Origin: Chloroflexi bacterium UBA6265
GTDB taxonomy: Bacteria > Chloroflexota > Chloroflexia > Thermomicrobiales > UBA6265
NCBI GenBank assembly: GCA_002440805.1
Contig: DJVD01000119.1
Coordinates: 1-7,864 of the forward strand
Direction of reading: 5' to 3'
Length of the DNA: 7,864 nt
Shown here: positions 1 through 5,654 of the stretch, piece by piece
How the letters are laid out: each line of letters begins with the position of its first letter
Position numbering within the stretch: position 1 is the stretch's first letter
Position numbers and translations under genes: made by a program
Notes under the pieces: model-generated
What the model saw: the letters and a program-made list of their open reading frames with translations, nothing else
Told to the model about the DNA's origin: nothing
The model's database searches: none

Positions 1-332
1 AGTGAAGAGACGGGATTCAAGCGGAACCGAGTCTTCTTGGCCCCGAAGATTATTCAAACCATTGTTTTCCGACAACCGGCATGGACTAAGGTTCCTAGAT
101 AGTGCTTTGGTGAACATCGATTCAATACCTGACCTGTTGCACTAGAAATCACTATGTGATGGGACGGGTTTTCGGCAACCCCTCGGGTTCTATATAGGTA
201 TCCATGATTTAGACTACGGCCGCGGTTCATCCAATCCCATACCTATTGAATAGAGGGATCGCAATGGAGACGATTTCGAGCCTGATTGCCGCGATGCCAC
301 TGAGCAGTACAACGAGACAGTGAGGACGTGTA
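1..332. other. Gene-poor left flank, no convincing gene
   Basis: I see no gene that can be supported here. Composition is visibly more AT-rich than the genes to the right. All three forward frames stay open for a while from the left edge: frame 1 to a TAG at 100-102, frame 2 to a TAG at 143-145, frame 3 to a TAA near 86. The end of a gene lying off the window is therefore possible but cannot be assigned to a frame. The stretch holds a 5+5 dyad at 148-160 (ATCAC-TAT-GTGAT), a weak GGGTT/AACCC hairpin at 166-181 without a T tract, an inverted pair ATAGGTAT (194-201) / ATACCTAT (239-246), and a 19-codon ORF at 264-323. Part of it (112-152) resembles the leader of the transporter operon at 4196-4234. 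Confidence 0.6.
264..323 (+). other. Short ORF (19 aa) with good RBS, possibly a gene remnant
   Basis: An ATG at 264 opens a 19-residue frame, METISSLIAAMPLSSTTRQ, ending in TGA at 321-323. A purine-rich GAGGGA (253-258) sits 5 nt before the start, which is a sound ribosome binding site. The frame ends only 9 bp before the end of the convergent amidohydrolase gene. The peptide is too short to place by eye. It could be a genuine small peptide, the amino-terminal stub of a truncated gene (the N-terminus is loosely reminiscent of some IS transposase starts, which I cannot verify), or chance. I favour a remnant or chance over a functional gene. Confidence 0.2.
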
Positions 333-1484
333 TTATCCCCCACACCAATCCCTAATCACGCCTTCCAGCACGTCGGTGAGTTGACGGACGGATTCGATAT
401 CCACCCATTCTTCCGCCGAGTGCGCGCCGGCACCATCGGCGCCGAACAGCAGGCAGGGAATACCGGCCTGGTCGAGCAGCGAGGCGTCGGTCCAGAACGG
501 TTCCGCCCGCAGCTTTGGCTCGGTTCCCAGCACAGCTTCGGCATGCTTCAACATGCAGCGGGCGATGTCGCTGTCCTCGCTGGTCGCAAACGGCTGCCGC
601 ACCAGGCCCAAATCGATCGAGTAGGCGAAATCCGGCACCTGCAGCACCAGGTCGTCGAGGATATCAGTCATCTCTCCCAGCACCACATCCGGCGTGTCGC
701 CGGGGATGGTGCGCCGTTCCACCGTGATCCGGCATTGGGCCGGATAACTGCTCGCCTCCTCGCCGCCGGTGATGATCGATGCGTGGATGGAACCCGGACC
801 CAGCCGGGGATGCCCTTCGCGGGCATTCATGTCGGTGGCGAACCCGTCCAACGCGGCGAGGAAGTGACCCGCCTTGGCGATGGCATCGATACCGAATTCC
901 GGTCGCGAGCCGTGATACGCCCGGCCGTGAATGGTGATATCCATCCAGATAAAGCCCTTGTGCCACAGCGTCGGTTCCATACTCATCGGCTCGGTAACGA
1001 TGCCGGCGTCGGCCGAAAACTGCTCCAGCACCTCGGCGGTGCCCATGCTGGCATGTTCCTCATCGGCCACGCAGCAGACGATCACATCGCCGGCAAGATC
1101 GTGGTCGCGAGCGCGGGCTGCAGCCACCATCATCGCCGCTACGCCGCTTTTCATGTCGAACGCGCCCCGGCCATACATGCGGCCATCCTCGATGCGAGGT
1201 TCCAATGGTTCGCCGTCGTAGCCAGCCAGGGTGACGGTATCGAGATGTCCGTTCAACATCAGCGATTTGCCACCTCCGGAGCCACGACATATCCCGACCA
1301 CCGAAGGGCGCCCGGGGGTGCGTTCCAGCCGCTGTGTCGCAAGTCCGTGATGATCGAACCAGCGCTGGCAATAATCGGCAATCTCGCTTTCGCCCGCCGC
1401 ACCGGGAATGAGCGACGGATTCACCGAGTTGATGCGCATCAGTTCGGCGGTAAGGTCAATGGGATCGAGCGGGTAGCGTGCCAT
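333..1484 (-). CDS. M20-family metallo-amidohydrolase (ArgE/DapE/ACY1 type)
   Basis: Predicted cytoplasmic two-zinc hydrolase of 383 residues, normal length for the family, which removes acyl groups from N-acylated amino acids or cleaves small peptides. The catalytic metal site is complete. His80 and Asp82 lie in NGHLDTV, the bridging Asp110 in GRGAFDMKSG, and the general base and ligand Glu142/Glu143 in ADEEH. Glu165 lies in IVTEP and His355 in GAHSAEEW. The lid/dimerisation domain spans about residues 175-290 and carries the family signature AYHGSRPEFGIDAI with His191. The start at 1484 is preceded by a GGATGG-like site. The gene follows the minus-strand aminotransferase gene after 142 bp filled by a REP-like array, so co-transcription is possible. 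Substrate is open: acetylornithine deacetylase, succinyl-diaminopimelate desuccinylase and general aminoacylase all share these motifs, and no arginine or lysine biosynthesis genes are nearby. A catabolic or salvage deacylase seems as likely as ArgE. Family call is secure; substrate is not. Confidence 0.93.
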   Translation of the reverse strand: MARYPLDPIDLTAELMRINSVNPSLIPGAAGESEIADYCQRWFDHHGLATQRLERTPGRPSVVGICRGSGGGKSLMLNGHLDTVTLAGYDGEPLEPRIEDGRMYGRGAFDMKSGVAAMMVAAARARDHDLAGDVIVCCVADEEHASMGTAEVLEQFSADAGIVTEPMSMEPTLWHKGFIWMDITIHGRAYHGSRPEFGIDAIAKAGHFLAALDGFATDMNAREGHPRLGPGSIHASIITGGEEASSYPAQCRITVERRTIPGDTPDVVLGEMTDILDDLVLQVPDFAYSIDLGLVRQPFATSEDSDIARCMLKHAEAVLGTEPKLRAEPFWTDASLLDQAGIPCLLFGADGAGAHSAEEWVDIESVRQLTDVLEGVIRDWCGG

Positions 1485-1571
1485 GGCATATCCATCCGTA
1501 GCGGCGCACCAGCGTGTGCGCCAAGATTCATGTAGTGGCGGATATGTATGTCCGCCTTATTGAGTCGTTGT

Positions 1572-1596
1572 GGCGGACACACAGGTCCGCCGCTAC
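1572..1596 (-). repeat. REP-like unit 3
   Basis: This unit matches unit 4 exactly over 24 bp (1572-1595 against 1606-1629), starting GGCGGACACACAGG on the plus strand. It keeps the GTAG foot on the minus strand (CTAC at 1593-1596). The 7-bp stem GGCGGAC/GTCCGCC is perfect. The near identity to unit 4 suggests recent duplication or ongoing homogenisation of this pair. Confidence 0.85.
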
Positions 1597-1605
1597 AAAC
1601 ACCTG

Positions 1606-1630
1606 GGCGGACACACAGGTCCGCCGCTAT
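1606..1630 (-). repeat. REP-like unit 4, overlapping the aminotransferase stop codon
   Basis: Copy of unit 3 whose foot reads ATAG instead of GTAG on the minus strand. Bases 1627-1629 of this unit are the TAG stop codon of the upstream minus-strand aminotransferase gene, so the element probably set the present end of that protein. Confidence 0.85.
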
Positions 1631-2817
1631 GAAATGCCGGCGACGACATCAACCAACCGGTCGATATCCTCATCGGTGGTGATGTAATGCACCGAGGCGC
1701 GGATATAGGTGCCGATGCTTTCCAGCCCCGGATCGAGATGTGTGCGGTAGATATTGGAAAGTGACGTGTTGATCTTCTCGGCCGATAGTGTTGCTTTCAG
1801 GTCCTCGGATGGCACACCCTCCCGCGAGAAGGTAACGATGCCACCGCGAATCTCACCGGTATCGTGGATGCGCACGCCATCGATTGCCTGCAACCGCGAT
1901 CTCAGCAACGCCCCCTGCTGCTGTACCCGCTGCCAGATATTTGCCAGCCCGATCTCCAATGCATAGTCCACGGCGGCACCGAGTCCCAGCCGGCCAGCGA
2001 CATAGCTCTCCCAGTTTTCGAACCGGCGCGCATCGGGCCGGATCACAAATTCCGTCGGAGAAGTGAGTTCGGCGGCGTGGAGGTCGAGCAGCGGAGGTTC
2101 CATGCTGGCGATGCGTTCCTGGCGCACATATACAAACCCGGCTCCGCGTGGCCCGCGCAGGTACTTGCGACTGGTGGCTGAAAGCACATCGCACTGGATC
2201 GCTTCCACATCCAGCGGCACCTGGCCGGCGGTCTGGCAGGCATCCAGCACATACCAGGCATCGGGCGCATGTAGGCGAATTAAGGAGCCGATCGCCTCCG
2301 CCGGCTGGACAAGGCCGCCATTGGTCGGCATGTGGGTGATGAAGACCGCCGCAGTCGGCTGCTGCAACGCGGACTCGAGCGCCTGGAGATCGATTTGGCC
2401 GGAGGCATCGTTGGGGATCACGTCGATCGCGATGCCAAACCGTTTCTGGATTTGCAGCAGCGCCACCAGGTTGCTGGCATATTCCCACGTGGTGGTCAGC
2501 ACGCGATCGCCGCGCTGGAACGGAATCCCGTACACCGCCATATCCCAGCCGCGGGTGGCGTTTTCCACATGGGCGATTTCCTCTGGAGAGGCGTTCAGCA
2601 GCGTTGCGATGGACGCATACGCTGCCTCGATCCGATCATTGGCCGCGGCGGCGGCTTCATAGCCGCCGATAGTGGCTTCCAGCAGGAGATGGCGTACAAC
2701 CACATCGAGGATCGGCTTCGCTGGCAGTGATGACCCGGCGTGATTGAAGTGGGTTACGTGCTGCACGCCGGGTGTATCGACGCGCAAGGATGAGATGCGT
2801 TCGGCGGACAAGGTCAT
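1627..2817 (-). CDS. Class V aminotransferase-fold PLP enzyme
   Basis: Predicted cytoplasmic fold-type I PLP enzyme of 396 residues. From the chosen start, NHAGSSLP (25-32) is the amino-terminal substrate loop and NATRGW lies at 86-91. His162 in THMPTNGG stacks on the cofactor. Asp192 in VLDACQTAGQ binds the pyridine nitrogen. Lys218 in SATSRKYLRGPRG is the Schiff-base lysine, and Arg373 in IRASVHY is the likely carboxylate anchor. The RKYLRGPRG signature fits the branch holding cysteine-desulfurase-like, EgtE-like and isopenicillin-N-epimerase-like enzymes; which reaction it runs cannot be read from sequence. I chose the ATG at 2817 because AGGA sits 6 nt before it and homology-like sequence begins just after. 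The frame stays open to 2964, but that 49-residue extension is Arg-rich, low in family character and would overlap the divergent gene. The stop codon lies inside a REP-like unit. The M20 gene downstream may share its transcript. Confidence 0.9.
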   Translation of the reverse strand: MTLSAERISSLRVDTPGVQHVTHFNHAGSSLPAKPILDVVVRHLLLEATIGGYEAAAAANDRIEAAYASIATLLNASPEEIAHVENATRGWDMAVYGIPFQRGDRVLTTTWEYASNLVALLQIQKRFGIAIDVIPNDASGQIDLQALESALQQPTAAVFITHMPTNGGLVQPAEAIGSLIRLHAPDAWYVLDACQTAGQVPLDVEAIQCDVLSATSRKYLRGPRGAGFVYVRQERIASMEPPLLDLHAAELTSPTEFVIRPDARRFENWESYVAGRLGLGAAVDYALEIGLANIWQRVQQQGALLRSRLQAIDGVRIHDTGEIRGGIVTFSREGVPSEDLKATLSAEKINTSLSNIYRTHLDPGLESIGTYIRASVHYITTDEDIDRLVDVVAGIS

Positions 2818-2970
2818 GCTGGATCCTGGCTGAAACAGAGGGTCGTTGGTTGCACAGTAGCCGGGCAATCGAAAAAGGGCAACGAATCCCTTCTCGCCGG
2901 GTCGCAATCCTCGTATCCTGATGCGCATGTGGTGCCGTGGCGCACCGTTTGATGATGGATGCATCCACCC
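2818..2970. promoter_or_regulatory. Divergent promoter region between two aminotransferase genes
   Basis: This 153-bp gap separates two divergent class V genes and must hold both promoters unless they lie inside the genes. For the minus-strand gene a weak candidate is TTGCCC (2882-2877) and TACTGT (2859-2854) with a 17-bp spacer, which would give a leader of about 30 nt. For the plus-strand gene a weaker candidate is TTCTCG (2891-2896) and TATCCT (2914-2919), also with 17 bp. Matches to the sigma-70 consensus are only 3-4 of 6 in each hexamer, so these are guesses. A short AAGGG/CCCTT dyad lies around 2875-2892, and a perfect 12-bp palindrome at 2956-2967. Confidence 0.35.
2956..2967. promoter_or_regulatory. 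Perfect 12-bp palindrome TGGATGCATCCA
   Basis: The sequence is identical on both strands and sits 3 bp before the preferred start of the plus-strand aminotransferase gene. Its ATGCAT core creates an ATG on each strand (2959-2961 plus, 2964-2962 minus), which is why the maximal frames of the two divergent genes overlap here. It could be an operator for a dimeric repressor or simply chance; no second copy was noticed in the window. Confidence 0.3.
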
Positions 2971-4119
2971 ATGCCGCTCTCTGCAACCGAACTAAAATCC
3001 CACTTCAACCTTGATCCCGAAGTGACGTTCCTCAACCATGGCTCGTTCGGGGCCTGCCCGAAGCCGGTATTTGCCGAGTGGCAGCGCTGGCAGGCGGAAA
3101 TGGAGCGCCAGCCGGTGGAGTTCATCGGTCGCCGCCAGGAAGGATTGCTGGATGCCGCCCGTGCCGAATTGGCGGCGTATGTGGGCTGTGATGCTGAAGA
3201 CCTGACGTTCGTTACCAATACCACTGCCGCGATCAATATCATTGCCCGCTCCATGGACCTCCAGCCCGGCGACGAAATCCTCACCACCAATCTCGAATAT
3301 GGCGCGCTGAACTACACGTGGGATTACCTCTGCACCAGGGCCGGAGCCCGCTATATCCAGCAGCCGATCACGTTGCCGGTCACCACCGCCGAAGCGGTCG
3401 TTGACGAACTCTGGCAGGGAGTCACGCCGCAGACGAAGGCGATTTTCGTCAGTCACATCACCAGCGCGACTGCCCTGAAGTTGCCGGTGGAACTGATCTG
3501 CGCCCGCGCGAGGCAGGAAGGCATCCTCACGATCATCGATGGCGCCCACGTACCGGGGCAGATTCCGCTCGATATCGCCGCACTCGGTGCCGATATCTAC
3601 GCCGGCAATTGCCACAAATGGATGTGTTCGCCCAAGGGATCGGCGTTCCTGTATGTGCATCCGGATCAGCAGGCATGGGTGGAGAGCGGCATCATCAGTT
3701 GGGGATGGCATCCGGATAACACATTCGTCACCCGCAACCAGCAACAGGGCACGCGCGATGTCAGCGCGTTCCTCACGGTACCGGCTGCGATCGCCTGGCA
3801 GCGGGAATTTGAGTGGGATGCCGTGCGCGAGCGCTGCCATGCCGAACTGGCGGCGTTTGTCGATCGCATGCATGCCATGCTCGGCACCGAATCGATCTAT
3901 CCTGACGATTCCTGGTACGCCCAGCTGGCCGTCATCACCCTACCAGCGGGCGATCACTCCGGCCTGAAGGAACGACTGATGGATCGCGGTATCGAGATCC
4001 CCATCACTGCCCATGGCGACCGCACCTTCGCCCGCGTATCCATGCAGGGATACGTGACCCTGGATGACCTGGAAACATTGGAAGCAGCGATCCGCGAGGA
4101 AATGGCAATCCCGGTTTAG
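2971..4119 (+). CDS. Class V PLP enzyme, isopenicillin-N-epimerase-like
   Basis: Predicted fold-type I PLP enzyme of 382 residues, full length for the family. From the ATG at 2971, residues 19-30 read TFLNHGSFGACP, the hallmark opening of the CefD-like branch. NTTAAIN at 83-89 binds the cofactor phosphate region and SH at 161-162 stacks on PLP. Asp190 and His193 lie in IDGAHVPGQ, Lys216 in NCHKWMCSPKG is the Schiff-base lysine, and Arg355 in FARVSMQGY is a likely carboxylate anchor. An in-frame ATG at 2959 would add MHPP. Neither start has a strong ribosome binding site; 2971 has the weak GGATG about 10 nt upstream and matches the usual compact N-terminus. Most members of this branch have nothing to do with beta-lactams and are untested, so the substrate is unknown. 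It belongs to the same superfamily as its divergent neighbour but a different branch, with distinct lysine signatures, so the two are not a recent duplication. Confidence 0.9.
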   Translation: MPLSATELKSHFNLDPEVTFLNHGSFGACPKPVFAEWQRWQAEMERQPVEFIGRRQEGLLDAARAELAAYVGCDAEDLTFVTNTTAAINIIARSMDLQPGDEILTTNLEYGALNYTWDYLCTRAGARYIQQPITLPVTTAEAVVDELWQGVTPQTKAIFVSHITSATALKLPVELICARARQEGILTIIDGAHVPGQIPLDIAALGADIYAGNCHKWMCSPKGSAFLYVHPDQQAWVESGIISWGWHPDNTFVTRNQQQGTRDVSAFLTVPAAIAWQREFEWDAVRERCHAELAAFVDRMHAMLGTESIYPDDSWYAQLAVITLPAGDHSGLKERLMDRGIEIPITAHGDRTFARVSMQGYVTLDDLETLEAAIREEMAIPV

Positions 4120-4249
4120 CGAATCTGCAGCACCAGAAAAGTATTCTGTGGTATGTATATTGCTATTCCTTCCTGTGCAGTAAAAGCCGAATAAAGAACA
4201 GGTCGATTCCAGACCTGTTGTGCCCGGCAATCACAGTGAGGAGTACACC
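4120..4249 (+). promoter_or_regulatory. AT-rich leader upstream of the sugar transporter operon
   Basis: The 130 bp between the aminotransferase stop and the binding-protein start include an AT-rich block at 4136-4200, the natural place for the operon promoter. No hexamer pair fits well: TATATT at 4156-4161 and TAAAGA at 4192-4197 are possible -10 elements without good -35 partners. A small CAGAA/TTCTG hairpin at 4134-4148 has no T tract, so it is not a convincing terminator for the gene to the left. The dyad at 4197-4219 and the ribosome binding site GAGGAG at 4238-4243 follow. Confidence 0.35.
4197..4219. promoter_or_regulatory. 8-bp inverted repeat, candidate operator or leader hairpin
   Basis: AACAGGTC (4197-4204) and GACCTGTT (4212-4219) are perfect reverse complements separated by 7 bp. 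The dyad ends 30 bp before the binding-protein start codon. The position suits either an operator for a sugar-responsive repressor or a short hairpin in the mRNA leader. It lacks the central CG of classical LacI-family operators, so the regulator family cannot be named. Confidence 0.5.
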
Positions 4250-5560
4250 ATGAGAAGCAAAACATCCCTGAATCGCCGCTCCTTTATCGGCGCGAGCCTG
4301 GCAGGTGCGGCGCTCGTCGGTACCAACCGGGCCGGATTCGCCCAGGACGCAACGCCGGCGGCATCACCCGTCGCCAAGGAATTCGTTCCTTCCAAGGTCG
4401 CCGAGCGTGCCACCGGAAAGATCCGGTTTTCCAGTTTTGACGATGCTACCGCGCAGGAACGCGTTAATGAACTCCTGGCGATGTTCAGCGAACGCTATCC
4501 GAATATCGAAGTCTCGTTCGAGCCAATCGCAGCTGACTACCTGACCAAGGTTCAAACCGATATCGCCGCCGAGAACGCGGCCGATGTGTTCTATGTCCAA
4601 AACGAATATGCGCAGGACTTTATGTCCCGCAACGTGCTGTTGGCCATTGACGATTACATGGCCGAAGACGGTGTAAGCGCAGACGAATACTTTACGCCGC
4701 TTATTAACGCCTACACCTGGCAAGGCAGCCTGTACGGATTGCCGAAGGACTGGAGCCCGCTCGGGGCAGTGTACGATCCGGAGGTGTTCTCGGCTGCCGG
4801 TGTTGAGGAATTCCCAACGGATTGGGATGGGCTCAAATCCACCCTGCAGGCCATAAAGGATTCCACCGGTAGCCCGGGCCTGATTATCGATCCCAACTTC
4901 GATCGCTTCATCGCCTTCCTGTACCAGGCGGGAGGGAACATCCTCAACGAGGATGCCACGGAAATCGTCATCGATTCCGATGCCACCATACAGGCCCTGG
5001 AGTATATGTATGGCCTGTACCAGGATGGATTGATCAGCCCGGCGGCCGATATCGGTGCTGGCTGGCCAGGCGATGCGTTTGCGCAATCGCTGGCGCCACT
5101 GGTGTTCGAAGGCAACTGGATGTTCCCGTTCCTTGAGCTGAACGCACCCGACAAGCAGTTTGCCGTGGCTGAGCTGCCGGCTGGTCCGGCGGGCAAGGGC
5201 ACGCCGGCGTTCACCAACAGCTACTCGATCTATGCGGGTTCGAAGAACCCGGATGCGGCGTGGGTGTTTGTGAACTACATGACCAGTTACGAAGCCGCCC
5301 AGAAGCACAATGCCTCTGGCCTGGCCATTCCCGCCCGCGTGGATTTGGAGGGCGATTACCTCGCCAACTTCCCTGAACGCGCGCCATACCTCGAGGCCGG
5401 TCAGTACGCCACCGCCGTGCAGTATGGCCCGGGCGGCCAGAAATTCGCCGGCAATGCCAGCGCAGCGCTGCAAAGCCTGTGGGCTGGACAAATCGATGTT
5501 GCCACCTGCAAGCAGCAGATCGTGGAAGCCGCCAACAGCGATATCAACGTCGGCGGCTAG
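4250..5560 (+). CDS. Tat-exported ABC sugar-binding protein, family 1
   Basis: Predicted extracytoplasmic solute receptor of 436 residues that delivers a carbohydrate to the permeases encoded next to it. The N-terminus has a twin-arginine motif, NRRSFIG (8-14), a hydrophobic stretch (15-25) and a likely cleavage after GFA at 29-31, followed by a DATPAASPVA linker. There is no lipobox cysteine. The mature part begins with KIRFSSFDD, and the helix ERVNELLAMFSERYPNIEV (70-88) is typical of family 1 binding proteins (COG1653). GLPKDWSP (163-170) and FEGNWMF (286-292) are usual ligand-cleft segments rich in aromatics. I chose the ATG at 4250 because GAGGAG lies 6 nt upstream and the Tat motif follows at once; an in-frame GTG at 4220 would add ten unneeded residues. 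It heads the operon and is followed by a strong hairpin before the permease genes. The sugar is not readable from sequence; the debranching-type enzyme downstream hints at a glucan oligosaccharide. Confidence 0.93.
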   Translation: MRSKTSLNRRSFIGASLAGAALVGTNRAGFAQDATPAASPVAKEFVPSKVAERATGKIRFSSFDDATAQERVNELLAMFSERYPNIEVSFEPIAADYLTKVQTDIAAENAADVFYVQNEYAQDFMSRNVLLAIDDYMAEDGVSADEYFTPLINAYTWQGSLYGLPKDWSPLGAVYDPEVFSAAGVEEFPTDWDGLKSTLQAIKDSTGSPGLIIDPNFDRFIAFLYQAGGNILNEDATEIVIDSDATIQALEYMYGLYQDGLISPAADIGAGWPGDAFAQSLAPLVFEGNWMFPFLELNAPDKQFAVAELPAGPAGKGTPAFTNSYSIYAGSKNPDAAWVFVNYMTSYEAAQKHNASGLAIPARVDLEGDYLANFPERAPYLEAGQYATAVQYGPGGQKFAGNASAALQSLWAGQIDVATCKQQIVEAANSDINVGG

Positions 5561-5570
5561 TCCTCACACA

Positions 5571-5616
5571 AACAAGGTTCCGGGTGCCCGTCCTCTACGG
5601 GTGGGCACCCTTTGTT
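5571..5616 (+). terminator. Intercistronic hairpin after the binding-protein gene
   Basis: GGGTGCCC (5582-5589) pairs with GGGCACCC (5603-5610) in a perfect 8-bp GC-rich stem, followed by TTTGTT. AACAA (5571-5575) can also pair with TTGTT (5612-5616), extending the dyad. An alternative inner stem, CCCGT (5587-5591) with ACGGG (5597-5601), competes for part of the main stem. The position, between binding-protein and permease genes of one operon, matches the known pattern in which a hairpin partly terminates transcription or protects the upstream mRNA, giving excess binding protein. The T tract is short and broken, so partial termination or 3'-end protection is more likely than a full stop. Confidence 0.7.
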
Positions 5617-5654
5617 CATCGGGGTGAGAGTCGGATTCCGGTGGGGAGGCAGCC

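Larger units (their letters stand above)
1498..1630. repeat. Symmetrical array of four REP-like hairpin units
   Basis: Four 25-bp units lie at 1498-1522, 1532-1556, 1572-1596 and 1606-1630. Units 1 and 2 read on the plus strand, units 3 and 4 on the minus strand. Spacing is exactly symmetrical about position 1564: unit, 9 bp, unit, 15 bp, unit, 9 bp, unit. Read in its own orientation, each unit starts with the tetranucleotide GTAG (ATAG in unit 4), then one base, then a 7-bp stem with a 6-nt loop. Stem arms are GGCGGAC/GTCCGCC in units 3 and 4, GGCGCAC/GTGCGCC in unit 1 (a compensatory G-C to C-G swap), and GGCGGAT/GTCCGCC with a wobble pair in unit 2. A GTAG foot beside a hairpin is the known hallmark of REP elements mobilised by RAYT (TnpA-REP) transposases. 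No RAYT gene is in this window. The hairpins may also shield or end the minus-strand transcript between the two genes. Confidence 0.85.

Noticed and set aside
2..145. 47-codon frame starting at a GTG at the left edge
   Set aside because: No RBS can be seen, other frames are open over the same stretch, and the product has no recognisable motif.
148..160. ATCAC-TAT-GTGAT dyad as an operator
   Set aside because: Arms are only 5 bp, no identified gene starts nearby, and dyads of this size occur by chance; kept only as a note in the left-flank entry.
381..1535. Long plus-strand frame of 384 codons opposite the amidohydrolase gene
   Set aside because: It is antisense to a gene with a complete M20 active site and shows no domain pattern; such frames are common opposite GC-rich genes.
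1498..1630. Possible CRISPR array from the repeated units
   Set aside because: Units are in opposite orientations with 9 and 15 bp gaps, far too short for spacers, and each unit is a hairpin with a REP-type foot.
2818..2964. 49-codon N-terminal extension of the minus-strand aminotransferase
   Set aside because: It is Arg-rich, unlike the family, and overlaps the divergent gene, while the ATG at 2817 has an AGGA site 6 nt upstream.
2992..3873. Minus-strand frame of 293 codons opposite the second aminotransferase
   Set aside because: Shadow of a gene with an intact PLP lysine motif on the other strand.
4132..4152. Hairpin after the second aminotransferase gene as a terminator
   Set aside because: The stem is only 5 AT-rich base pairs (CAGAA/TTCTG) and no T tract follows.
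4364..5491. Minus-strand frame of 375 codons opposite the binding-protein gene
   Set aside because: The plus strand has a Tat signal, a clear RBS and family motifs; the antisense product is Arg/His-rich without recognisable motifs.
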